A DNA stretch of 64,000 bases from Leeia aquatica. Lineage in GTDB: Bacteria; Pseudomonadota; Gammaproteobacteria; Burkholderiales; Leeiaceae. The DNA is taken from contig NZ_JABAIM010000001.1 of the NCBI RefSeq assembly GCF_012641365.1, positions 1,716,006-1,780,005 on the forward strand, read 5' to 3'. The notes below the pieces were generated by a model. That model saw only the letters and a list, made by a program, of their open reading frames with translations. It had not been told where the DNA came from and ran no database searches. Of this stretch, positions 55,925 to 62,574 are shown in pieces; position 1 is the stretch's first letter, and the number at the start of each line of letters is the position of its first letter. The position numbers and the translations under genes were made by a program.

Positions 55925-56425
55925 TTATGATCCTGTTTCCAGCAAGCGATGTAGCCTGGCAATAACAGCAGGGTCAGACAAACCTGTATCCGGGTTGGTC
56001 TGTACCAGATGGTCATTATCTGCAGCATCCCAGCCGTGTGGCTGATCGTCAACCGCAACCCAGTGCGCCAGTCCAGCCCGTTCTACATAGCGGCGGATTT
56101 GCTGGTAGCGGTTGTGCAGGTCCCACCATGTGTTGCGACTACGGCTGCGGTACTCCCCTTCAAAGGCCATGGCACTGTGCCAGGTGGCACCGATTGTGCG
56201 GTTACGCAGGCTGGCAGGCAGGTAACGGCGTGCGCGGGTAAAGCCGAAGTCACGCGCCCAACTGGTGCTCAGTACGATCTGTACCTCCGGGTGTGAGGAG
56301 AGTACGTCCTCCAGCAAGGGCACCCACATGAACAGTTCACCTTCACCGTGCAGTACTGGTCGGCCCTTGATCAGATAGGCCGTGTCCGGGTGCAGGACGC
56401 CATCGAAGTCTAGGAACAGTATCAT
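55925..56425 (-). CDS. HAD-like phosphatase domain protein
   Basis: The 166-residue protein begins MILFLDFDGVLHPD, the catalytic DxDGV/L motif of HAD phosphatases (D6, D8), and has VQIVLSTSWARDFG (motif II with S/T) and WVAVDDQPHGW (motif IV with two Asp). The pattern fits the HAD domain found in RNA-repair-type multidomain proteins (HAD_SAK_2 class). It overlaps the upstream 70-residue gene as ATGA. As transposon cargo it may be a nucleic-acid-end phosphatase, but this is an inference. Confidence 0.75.
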   Translation of the reverse strand: MILFLDFDGVLHPDTAYLIKGRPVLHGEGELFMWVPLLEDVLSSHPEVQIVLSTSWARDFGFTRARRYLPASLRNRTIGATWHSAMAFEGEYRSRSRNTWWDLHNRYQQIRRYVERAGLAHWVAVDDQPHGWDAADNDHLVQTNPDTGLSDPAVIARLHRLLETGS

Positions 56426-56634
56426 GTTGTCTCCTCAAGACCCAGCGCGTACATCAACGCTCGCTCCGCTGCAGATAGGGTTTGCCAATCCAGTTGCGGC
56501 AACGCGGATTCATACAGGCAGCGGCACGCTCTACCATCCAGCCGGGTTGCATGCGTGCGTGCTTTGGCCAAACGGGCCAGTACCGGGTAATCAGCCAATC
56601 GATATAGGGTGTTCAGAGCAGCTGAGGTGGCCAT
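56422..56634 (-). CDS. small protein of unknown function, coupled to the HAD gene
   Basis: The 70-residue protein (MATSAALNTLYRLADYPVLA...) is mostly helical and rich in Ala and Leu. It has no recognised domain. Its stop overlaps the HAD start by four bases, so the two are translated together. It could be a partner or inhibitor of the HAD protein. Confidence 0.6.
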   Translation of the reverse strand: MATSAALNTLYRLADYPVLARLAKARTHATRLDGRACRCLYESALPQLDWQTLSAAERALMYALGLEETT

Positions 56635-56812
56635 GGCCTCTCTCCGGCTTGGTCTTGCAGGGTTGATTGATTGTAGCTGGCTTGACGAAGGCCAAACAAC
56701 CGTGTGGCTTGGCCAAGCCCTTGATTTGGGCTCTCTGAAGAAGCCTGTGGCAGGGAATGCTCCGTGGCCCTATGTGACTACAAACTTCGCCAGCAAGGTG
56801 TTTGTACGAGGT

Positions 56813-57835
56813 CTAGCCGGGGGAGCGCTTATGACGACGCCAGTCCATAAACAAGTCGGCAATGCTGCGATACCAGTCTGGGGCTTCGTCAAAGTCTTTC
56901 TCAAGATGATTGTACCGAAGCGTCCCTGCACGCCACGCCCCTTCTAACCGAGTCGCCAGATCAACCATCAGCCAGGCTGCCAACTGAATCAGGTGATGTC
57001 GTGCCACCAGTGGCTGAGTCTCAACAAATACCCGTCCGGCAATCTCAATGGGGTCATCTACCCCCAAGGTCTTGGAAACATACTGTCGTAAGCTTATCGT
57101 TTTGTAGCGAGATACCATCAATCGAATCAATTGATGCATCACCCGGAGCTTATCCGGCACCATACCTGCCCCCGCAGGCTCGGTGAGTGCTCGACACAAT
57201 CCCAGATGAAAGCTCAAGGCTTGACTGTCATAGCCCCATATCTCCTGTCGAGGTGCCTCGACAAGCGAGAAACCACAGGCGTGACAATCTGCCATGGAGC
57301 CCACCTCGAAGACGCTTCCTCGCCCCATTTCCATTCGATGGTACACCACAGGCATACCGCACGCCGGGCACCGGTCATGCAGCATCACGCCATGCCGCAT
57401 GCACATCGTATTAAAAGAAACCCGCCATGCTCTTCGAAAATAGGGACACTCATCCTCAGCAAGGCAAACGGGACAAAACTGCACCCCATAGCCTCTGCGA
57501 CTTCGGTGGTAGACCATCAGGGTCTGAACCCAGGGCAAGGTCCCGCTTGGGCGGAAGTGCGGGTAGAGTATCCCCTCATAGGCTCTCAGGGTAGTGCCGT
57601 AAACAATCTGCCTGGGCGTTCCAGTTTGCTCCACCAGTGCATTGATCAGCCACACCGGGGCAAGCCGGTCCGAATCTCGGTTCCAGACCTGATGCCGACC
57701 GCCAAAAACCCGATTGCAAAAAGTTTGTGCCTTCAAGCCATGCCCCCAGGCCAGCCTGATCAGCCAGGAAGTCAGCAGCTCATCGGGGTAAGGCTTGTAC
57801 CTGACAGGCCACAGCGAGGCAGTCAGGCCTTTCAT
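56813..57835 (-). CDS. tniQ: TniQ/TnsD-family target-selection protein
   Basis: The 340-residue protein has the TniQ start PYPDELLTSWLIRLAWGHGL (residues 15-34) and a zinc-ribbon region with C121-x2-C124, C145, H148 and C156-x2-C159, as in FCPVCLAEDECPYFRRAW and CPACG. It links the TnsC ATPase to a target site. It is shorter than TnsD of Tn7 (about 500 residues), so its DNA-binding part is small. It lies five bases after tnsC. Confidence 0.92.
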   Translation of the reverse strand: MKGLTASLWPVRYKPYPDELLTSWLIRLAWGHGLKAQTFCNRVFGGRHQVWNRDSDRLAPVWLINALVEQTGTPRQIVYGTTLRAYEGILYPHFRPSGTLPWVQTLMVYHRSRRGYGVQFCPVCLAEDECPYFRRAWRVSFNTMCMRHGVMLHDRCPACGMPVVYHRMEMGRGSVFEVGSMADCHACGFSLVEAPRQEIWGYDSQALSFHLGLCRALTEPAGAGMVPDKLRVMHQLIRLMVSRYKTISLRQYVSKTLGVDDPIEIAGRVFVETQPLVARHHLIQLAAWLMVDLATRLEGAWRAGTLRYNHLEKDFDEAPDWYRSIADLFMDWRRHKRSPG

Positions 57836-57840
57836 GGTGG

Positions 57841-58740
57841 CTAGAAACGGCGGTGCAATTTACGCCTGGAAGGCGGCACCCAGTGAATGGTACGGATGCG
57901 CTCCAGCGTAATTTCTTCCGCCTTGCTGCGAATGGCGTCCACAGCCAACTCCTTGAAAAGGTCACACAGATCACCCAAGGTGCCCTCGCTGCGCAGACAC
58001 ATCTCGCTCATCAACTCTGGAGACTTCAGATTGGACGGTTTATGCAGTGGCGTTCGCCGCTCCAGCGTGGCCAGCAGTGTGCCCACCTCCCTGCCTGGCC
58101 GCCACAGAGGCAACTCTTCGGGCATAAACCGGCTAGACATCTGGGGATCAGCCACGAAGGCGTTGTAGGCATCTTCGATGCCGGCAGCAATGATCGACAC
58201 CTTGGTTTCATTGCCCAGGCTCTTGAGTGCATTGCGAAAATCCCGCTGCCGGTTCAAGCTACCCGCAATCAGGTGGTGGATCTCATCCACAATCAAGACC
58301 TTGACCCCCAACACCCGAAAGAGGTGCTTGACCTGAGAGTTTTTCTCCTGAATCGAGGCACTGGGTTTGTACGGTGCCATCAATGCATCCAGAATGCGAG
58401 TATAGAATGCCGATACATCGGGTGAAGAGGGAGCTTCGACCATCACCACCGGACATCTCGTGACTTCCGCTGTCGGATCCAGATCAGGTGGATGCAAAGA
58501 TATGAAACGCTCCAGCAATGAGGTCTTCCCATTGAAAGAAGGAGCAACCAACAGCATGTTCGGCATGCGGGTGATTTGCGGATAATTCAGCAAATCCTCC
58601 ATCCTGGACAGGATCGCCTTGGCACGATCGTAGCTCATCCAGGTCCCTGCCTGAATAGCGCGAATGCGGACATCATCCGGTTCATCCAGCAAGCGCTCTG
58701 CCTCTGGGCTGAGGCGTGATCTGGTCTCAGATTGATCCAT
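57841..58740 (-). CDS. tnsC: TnsC/TniB-type transposition ATPase
   Basis: The 299-residue AAA+ protein has Walker A APSFNGKTSLLERF (K72) and Walker B VKVLIVDEIHHL (D152, E153). The short length is closer to TniB than to TnsC of Tn7 (about 555 residues). It forms ATP-dependent filaments that connect target selector and transposase. Its ATG overlaps the tnsB stop by one base (TAATG). Confidence 0.93.
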   Translation of the reverse strand: MDQSETRSRLSPEAERLLDEPDDVRIRAIQAGTWMSYDRAKAILSRMEDLLNYPQITRMPNMLLVAPSFNGKTSLLERFISLHPPDLDPTAEVTRCPVVMVEAPSSPDVSAFYTRILDALMAPYKPSASIQEKNSQVKHLFRVLGVKVLIVDEIHHLIAGSLNRQRDFRNALKSLGNETKVSIIAAGIEDAYNAFVADPQMSSRFMPEELPLWRPGREVGTLLATLERRTPLHKPSNLKSPELMSEMCLRSEGTLGDLCDLFKELAVDAIRSKAEEITLERIRTIHWVPPSRRKLHRRF

Positions 58741-60656
58741 TACTCATCATCCAATGCATCAACTTCATCCGGGTTGTATCCCCGTACCATCGGAGGTGGC
58801 GCACTGGGCACAACGGGTTGAGAAACAGTCGGCATGGTCTGCTTCTTTACCTCTCGCTGCTTGGCTTGCTCAACCCGTCGCTGCGCCTCACGCCGGGCCG
58901 TCTTGGTCTTGGCAGCCGCGGCCGCCTCCAGTGCACGCTGTTCGTTCACGATGGCAAAGACCACCATCTCATTGTCCGGGTCGATACCCTTTGCCTTCGC
59001 AGCACGTTGAGCATTGCGAAGCTCCCAGATGCTTACGGGAGGATGGCTGGTGTCTCGGTAGGGAATGGCACAAAAGCGACCGCTGAGCTCATCGAAAAAG
59101 TATAGCTGGCTGATATCCCGAGGGTCTCGATGGAAGCGGAATTTGCGCTTGTGTTTCGGAAAATCCGGGTGCGGAGCATTGATCCAGGGACGCAAGACAT
59201 CGTGGTAATAATGCACATTGTCGATGACCACACCATAACCTTGGACTGGCCGCTCCACATAGGGCGTGAAATGGATCCTCAATACCTCTTCATCAAGGCG
59301 TCGAGCTGGTAAACCTCGCCCTGGCTTTTTCTTGGTACCCAGCAGTCCTTCCCGAAACTTCTGCAGTGGCGCCATAGCAATACCAGTGTGGATATCACGG
59401 TGATAGCGGGCAAAGAACAGAATCAGCCAGCGCTCGATCTCGGCGAAGGTCATGCAGGCATTCCCCTCCGCGTCATATTCCCCTTTCTCATCCGGCCCGG
59501 AAAAGGTCGACCCTTTCACGCTCTTGAGGCCCTGCGTCACTGTTCCCATCAGGCGCTCGATGTGCGCACCATAACGCGGCTTCTTCACTGGCCGCAGATG
59601 GATGTCGATATCGTATTCCCTGCACGCCATCTTCAGCATGTCTCCGCGAAACTCCTTGGCATTATCCATATGGATAGCGCCCATCACACCCCAACACGGC
59701 CAGGTGATCTGTTCTGAAATCGCCAGCTGTCTGAGCCAAGCTTCTTTCGGCAGTATGGCGTGTGAGATGCACATCCCCGCTGACATGGCCGAAGGGGGGT
59801 CCAGAGACAAATACATCCCCAGGCATACCCTGCTGTCGACATCAATGGCCAATGTAATCCATGCTCGGTTTATTGGCTTGCGGTGCTCATCGTCAACGAT
59901 AATCACAGGCAGCAGGGTATGGTCAATCTGGACGATGGCCAAGGGCCAATCGGCATCTGGAATACTGCCCTTGCCTGGATCATGCAAGGCGTAAGCTGCA
60001 GCTTCGCCTAGTCGTCGGCGAGTACGCTCACGACCTGATGTCCGTTTCAGACGAAGTCGAATGGTATTGGTTGCCGGAAGGCGTAACCCAGCATTTGAGC
60101 AACGGCGTCGGATTTCCAGGATAGTCTCAGCAATCGAGGGTTTCTGATCGGTATCATGGAAGCCCTCGATCACATCCTGAATGATGAGCTCAACCTCCGG
60201 TGAAATCCGCCGCCCTGCTTTTCCTCCTCCACCCCGCCCTCGCATGGGTAACAGTGACGAGAGCAACCCGGTACGTCTGAAAGCGTCCAACCAGCGATAG
60301 ACGGTCGCCCGGTTAACAGCTGCCTCAGCGGCAATCTGCTCGGCCATCTTGGTGCCATACAATGACTGGTTGACCAATAATGGCTCCAGCCATTTTCTGC
60401 GTTGCTCCGCCAGTACCCAATCTACCTCGGGAATCCTCGACAGATCGATCTCCTCGACACCTGGAACAGCCTCTACTGGAAGATGCTGAGGGGGGCGCAG
60501 ATCGCCAATCGTCAGCAACACACTGGCACCCGTTTCAATGTCCTTGGCCAGAATCTTGTTCAGGTCGGCAACGGCGACAACCACATAGTCACGTCCATTG
60601 TTGCTGACGGTCGCGCCTTTGGTCAGCGATAACTGGTTGGGAATCACCTTGGCCAT
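58740..60656 (-). CDS. tnsB: TnsB/TniA-type DDE transposase
   Basis: The 638-residue protein has a helix-turn-helix region (IAAEAAVNRATVYRWLDAF, residues about 108-126) and the rve-type DDE core with D245 (VQIDHTLLP), D331 (IHMDNAKEF) and E367 (HIERLMGTV). A Mu-type C-terminal domain follows (FTPYVERPVQGYGVVIDNVHYYHDVL) and a basic tail. It cuts and joins the 3' ends of the element. It overlaps tnsA by 13 bases. Confidence 0.95.
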   Translation of the reverse strand: MAKVIPNQLSLTKGATVSNNGRDYVVVAVADLNKILAKDIETGASVLLTIGDLRPPQHLPVEAVPGVEEIDLSRIPEVDWVLAEQRRKWLEPLLVNQSLYGTKMAEQIAAEAAVNRATVYRWLDAFRRTGLLSSLLPMRGRGGGGKAGRRISPEVELIIQDVIEGFHDTDQKPSIAETILEIRRRCSNAGLRLPATNTIRLRLKRTSGRERTRRRLGEAAAYALHDPGKGSIPDADWPLAIVQIDHTLLPVIIVDDEHRKPINRAWITLAIDVDSRVCLGMYLSLDPPSAMSAGMCISHAILPKEAWLRQLAISEQITWPCWGVMGAIHMDNAKEFRGDMLKMACREYDIDIHLRPVKKPRYGAHIERLMGTVTQGLKSVKGSTFSGPDEKGEYDAEGNACMTFAEIERWLILFFARYHRDIHTGIAMAPLQKFREGLLGTKKKPGRGLPARRLDEEVLRIHFTPYVERPVQGYGVVIDNVHYYHDVLRPWINAPHPDFPKHKRKFRFHRDPRDISQLYFFDELSGRFCAIPYRDTSHPPVSIWELRNAQRAAKAKGIDPDNEMVVFAIVNEQRALEAAAAAKTKTARREAQRRVEQAKQREVKKQTMPTVSQPVVPSAPPPMVRGYNPDEVDALDDE

Positions 60657-61366
60657 GCACGAGCGCCTCCCCGCGAAATGAGGACTTCACTTCCAAATGG
60701 CTCATCCATGTTGGTAACCAGATGGCCCGTCAGCAGCATTGACCAGATAACCGGCAACCAGCGCAGTCTGTCATCGTCAGTTTGTGCCAGCCGATCCAGC
60801 ACGCTACGATGTGAGCAGGGGAAGTCCGGCATACAATCAAGTACGCAATCAATGTCTTCGACAACCAGTGTAGTATTTCTGTACGCTCGCAAGAACTTCA
60901 GGTTCGCCAAGCGAGGTGTCCGGATCTGATGCTGGTCGACGATCTTGAACTCCCAGCCACGCTCCTCGGCAAACTGCCTCGCAAACTCGAATTTGATCGC
61001 GTACTTATCAGCATGCTTGGCTAGGTCGTCAGTGTGTTTGACATCAACCAGACTACTCTTGGGTTCCACCCCTGCAACAGGGTCCGGACAGTAGTGCACC
61101 AGAACATCCGGCACATAGCCGCGGGGCACACCCGGGACAGGTATCCTGACGGGTTGGGGCTCGAAAGAGTCGACCGTTTCGTCGAAATCAAGCAGGAGGA
61201 AGTAGTCCTTTTCGAGCAAGGACTCAAAGGCATCGATCTGGGCGTTTTTGCGACTGGAGTAGCCGCCCGTTACCACCAGATGATTTTTAGGGATTTTGCG
61301 TACCGGCATCCAGGAGACCTCCTTGGCCACGGCAATAGTCGCCTCCACTTCTGGAGTTTGTCGCAT
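60644..61366 (-). CDS. tnsA: TnsA-type endonuclease
   Basis: The 240-residue protein has the TnsA nuclease residues in order: E48 (AFESLLEKD), D87 (YVPDVLV) and D108-V-K110 (LVDVKHTDD), matching E63, D114 and K132 of Tn7 TnsA. A helical C-terminal domain contacts TnsC. TnsA cuts the 5' ends, so movement should be cut-and-paste. The start codon lies within GAATGCGAC, similar to the ATGCGAA sites of the transposon end. Confidence 0.93.
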   Translation of the reverse strand: MRQTPEVEATIAVAKEVSWMPVRKIPKNHLVVTGGYSSRKNAQIDAFESLLEKDYFLLLDFDETVDSFEPQPVRIPVPGVPRGYVPDVLVHYCPDPVAGVEPKSSLVDVKHTDDLAKHADKYAIKFEFARQFAEERGWEFKIVDQHQIRTPRLANLKFLRAYRNTTLVVEDIDCVLDCMPDFPCSHRSVLDRLAQTDDDRLRWLPVIWSMLLTGHLVTNMDEPFGSEVLISRGGARAWPR

Positions 61367-61428
61367 TCAATACTGAAAGAAAAGCCCCAAGGCAAGGAGA
61401 TTTTCTCAATCAACTGAGTCTCCGGTCA
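61367..61428. repeat. inferred right end of the Tn7-like element and tnsA leader
   Basis: The stretch between the tnsA start and the right GTAGT flank contains a nested hairpin: GGAGA (61396) with TCTCC (61423) and CTCA with TGAG inside. Read from the outside it starts TGACCGGAGACTC. ATGCGAA sites are not obvious here, so the right end is not a simple mirror of the left. Confidence 0.4.
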
Positions 61429-61433
61429 GTAGT

Positions 61434-61530
61434 GGTGAGCGATCAGGATTAAATGCGAAGATGAAGTAAGGAATGCGAAAGATCAGTTTATGCTTTCGCA
61501 TTCTTTTTTGGTATGGCCCATGATCTAGAT
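61434..61530 (+). repeat. second copy of the left transposon end
   Basis: After GTAGT (61429) the sequence GGTGAGCGATCAGG, AAATGCGAAG, GGAATGCGAAAG and CTTTCGCATTC follows the order and spacing of the left end at 34886, in the same orientation. GAATGCGAAAG and CTTTCGCATTC are a perfect eleven-base inverted repeat. It looks like the left end of another, now lost, element inserted at the same site. Confidence 0.6.
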
Positions 61531-61592
61531 GGGGTTAGCGGTAGCCCTCCAAAAGAGGAGGCTGCCCTCCATTGCTGCCAGACGCATGGCCT

Positions 61593-62102
61593 CTACCCTT
61601 GGAAACTAAAGCCGGTAAGCTGACCAAAGCCGAAGCTGCTACCTTTGCTGCTGTTCCGGCTGTGGACGTTGGCCTGGTTGACGGCGGCTGCGAGCTCAAT
61701 GTTGCGGGCGGCATCAAGGTCGATGTCCTTGGCCTGCAGCTTGGCGCCTTCGGTGCGGATGTCGGTGTCACGGGCGAGCAGGACAATGCTTTGTGCCTGC
61801 AGATTGCTGCCTTTGGCGGTGCTGCTGCTACTGTCGCTGCTGCTGGAGGATTTGCTGTTGCTGAAGCCGACCGAGATGCCGATGCCGGGGTTGTTGTTGG
61901 TTTGTTGCCCGCCCTGGCCGTTGGTGCCTTGGCCGCCTTGGGTGCTGTCGCTGCCCTGAGTGTTGCTGTCCTTGGCAGGGGCGTCACGCTCTGCCTTGTA
62001 CTGATCCCACTTCTTCTGATCCGTCGCCAGTTTGTAGCTGTCGTAGCCAGCCTTGAGGGCGAGCGCGGTGTCGAGATGGCTGTTTTTATGAGACGTCAGG
62101 GA
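61593..62102 (-). pseudogene. displaced fragment of a cdiA/haemagglutinin gene
   Basis: One frame is open from a stop at 62103 to a TAG at 61593 and has no start. It reads SHLDTALALKAGYDSYKLATD, a low-complexity linker rich in Ser, Gly and Asn, GIGISVGFSNSKSSSSSDSSSS, then GSNLQAQSIVLLARDTDIRTEGAKLQ and DIDLDAARNIELAAAVNQANVHSRNSS, the typical haemagglutinin repeat region of CdiA/FhaB. The other long frames here are shadows. It is placed downstream of the toxin-immunity pair, as leftover fragments of such loci often are. Confidence 0.7.
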
Positions 62103-62121
62103 TTATCCGGGACCCAGCACA
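62101..62121 (-). repeat. solitary IS481-type terminal repeat
   Basis: On the minus strand the sequence TGTGCTGGGTCCCGGATAAT resembles the left end of the IS481 element at 48258 (TGTTGGGTCCCGGATGAAT). Only this end is left, lying between the immunity gene and the cdiA fragment. Confidence 0.55.
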
Positions 62122-62163
62122 TAGATCCGCATGATATTTGTCATGACAACAAATTCTCGGCGT

Positions 62164-62574
62164 TCACCTCACATACAGCCCCACATCGGAAAGAACTGAT
62201 ATTATTCTATCCTTGCAATACGATGGAAATGCGATACGTAACTCATGCAGATCATCAAATCCCCAATCGATCGCGGCGCTCACTAATAACTCAACATATG
62301 AAGCTATTTCTGCCTCAGGCAAATCCGGCATTGTTTGGTGATGCACCAAGACAATACGCTCCTCAATCCAACCCAAATCCCTAAGACAATCATACAGCGC
62401 GTTTAAATTTTTACCAAAGTAATCTGGAAATAGCAGGACTTCGCTTAAATTTTGAAGCAAAGCATCAAATGATTTAATGTCACTGGAAACAATGGCATTA
62501 AAAGCGCCAGCAACAAAATTCTCGCTCTCATTTTCATAAAAAAAAATCACATTACTAAGCAATTTATTAATCAA
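62164..62574 (-). CDS. barstar-type immunity protein
   Basis: The protein of up to 136 residues contains LFPDYFGKNLNALYDCLRDLGW, the barstar signature, with further agreement at RIVLVHHQTMPDLP and the helix before it. It should bind and block the ribonuclease domain encoded just upstream. The longest frame begins with TTG at 62574 and overlaps the toxin stop by eight bases; the true start is uncertain. A run of nine T lies in its first 40 bases. The AT content is much higher than that of neighbouring genes. Confidence 0.85.
   Translation of the reverse strand: MINKLLSNVIFFYENESENFVAGAFNAIVSSDIKSFDALLQNLSEVLLFPDYFGKNLNALYDCLRDLGWIEERIVLVHHQTMPDLPEAEIASYVELLVSAAIDWGFDDLHELRIAFPSYCKDRIISVLSDVGLYVR

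Larger units (their letters stand above)
34886..61428. mobile_element. Tn7-like transposon inserted after lipA
   Basis: The element carries tnsA, tnsB, tnsC and tniQ as a minus-strand operon at the right end and a tnsE-like gene on the plus strand at the left end. It starts one base after the lipA stop with TGTGAGCGATCAG and is flanked by GTAGT on both sides. Read inward, the right end would start TGACCGGAGACTC. The 26.5 kb cargo includes a metabolic operon, a large defence-like protein, a HAD gene pair and IS elements, and its base composition is more mixed than that of the chromosome to the left. The exact right terminus is an inference from the flank. Confidence 0.7.

Noticed and set aside
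56813..61366. CRISPR-associated transposon
   Set aside because: tniQ and tnsABC are present but there is no cas gene or repeat-spacer array anywhere in the element.
34881..61530. Direct repeats interpreted as attL/attR of a prophage or integrative element
   Set aside because: No tyrosine or serine integrase, phage or conjugation gene was found between them, while a full tnsABC-tniQ operon explains mobility.
61572..62384. Plus-strand 270-residue frame rich in Ala and Val that looks like a membrane protein
   Set aside because: It is antisense to the cdiA fragment, whose minus-strand translation has the recognisable haemagglutinin repeat pattern, and it also runs into the barstar gene.
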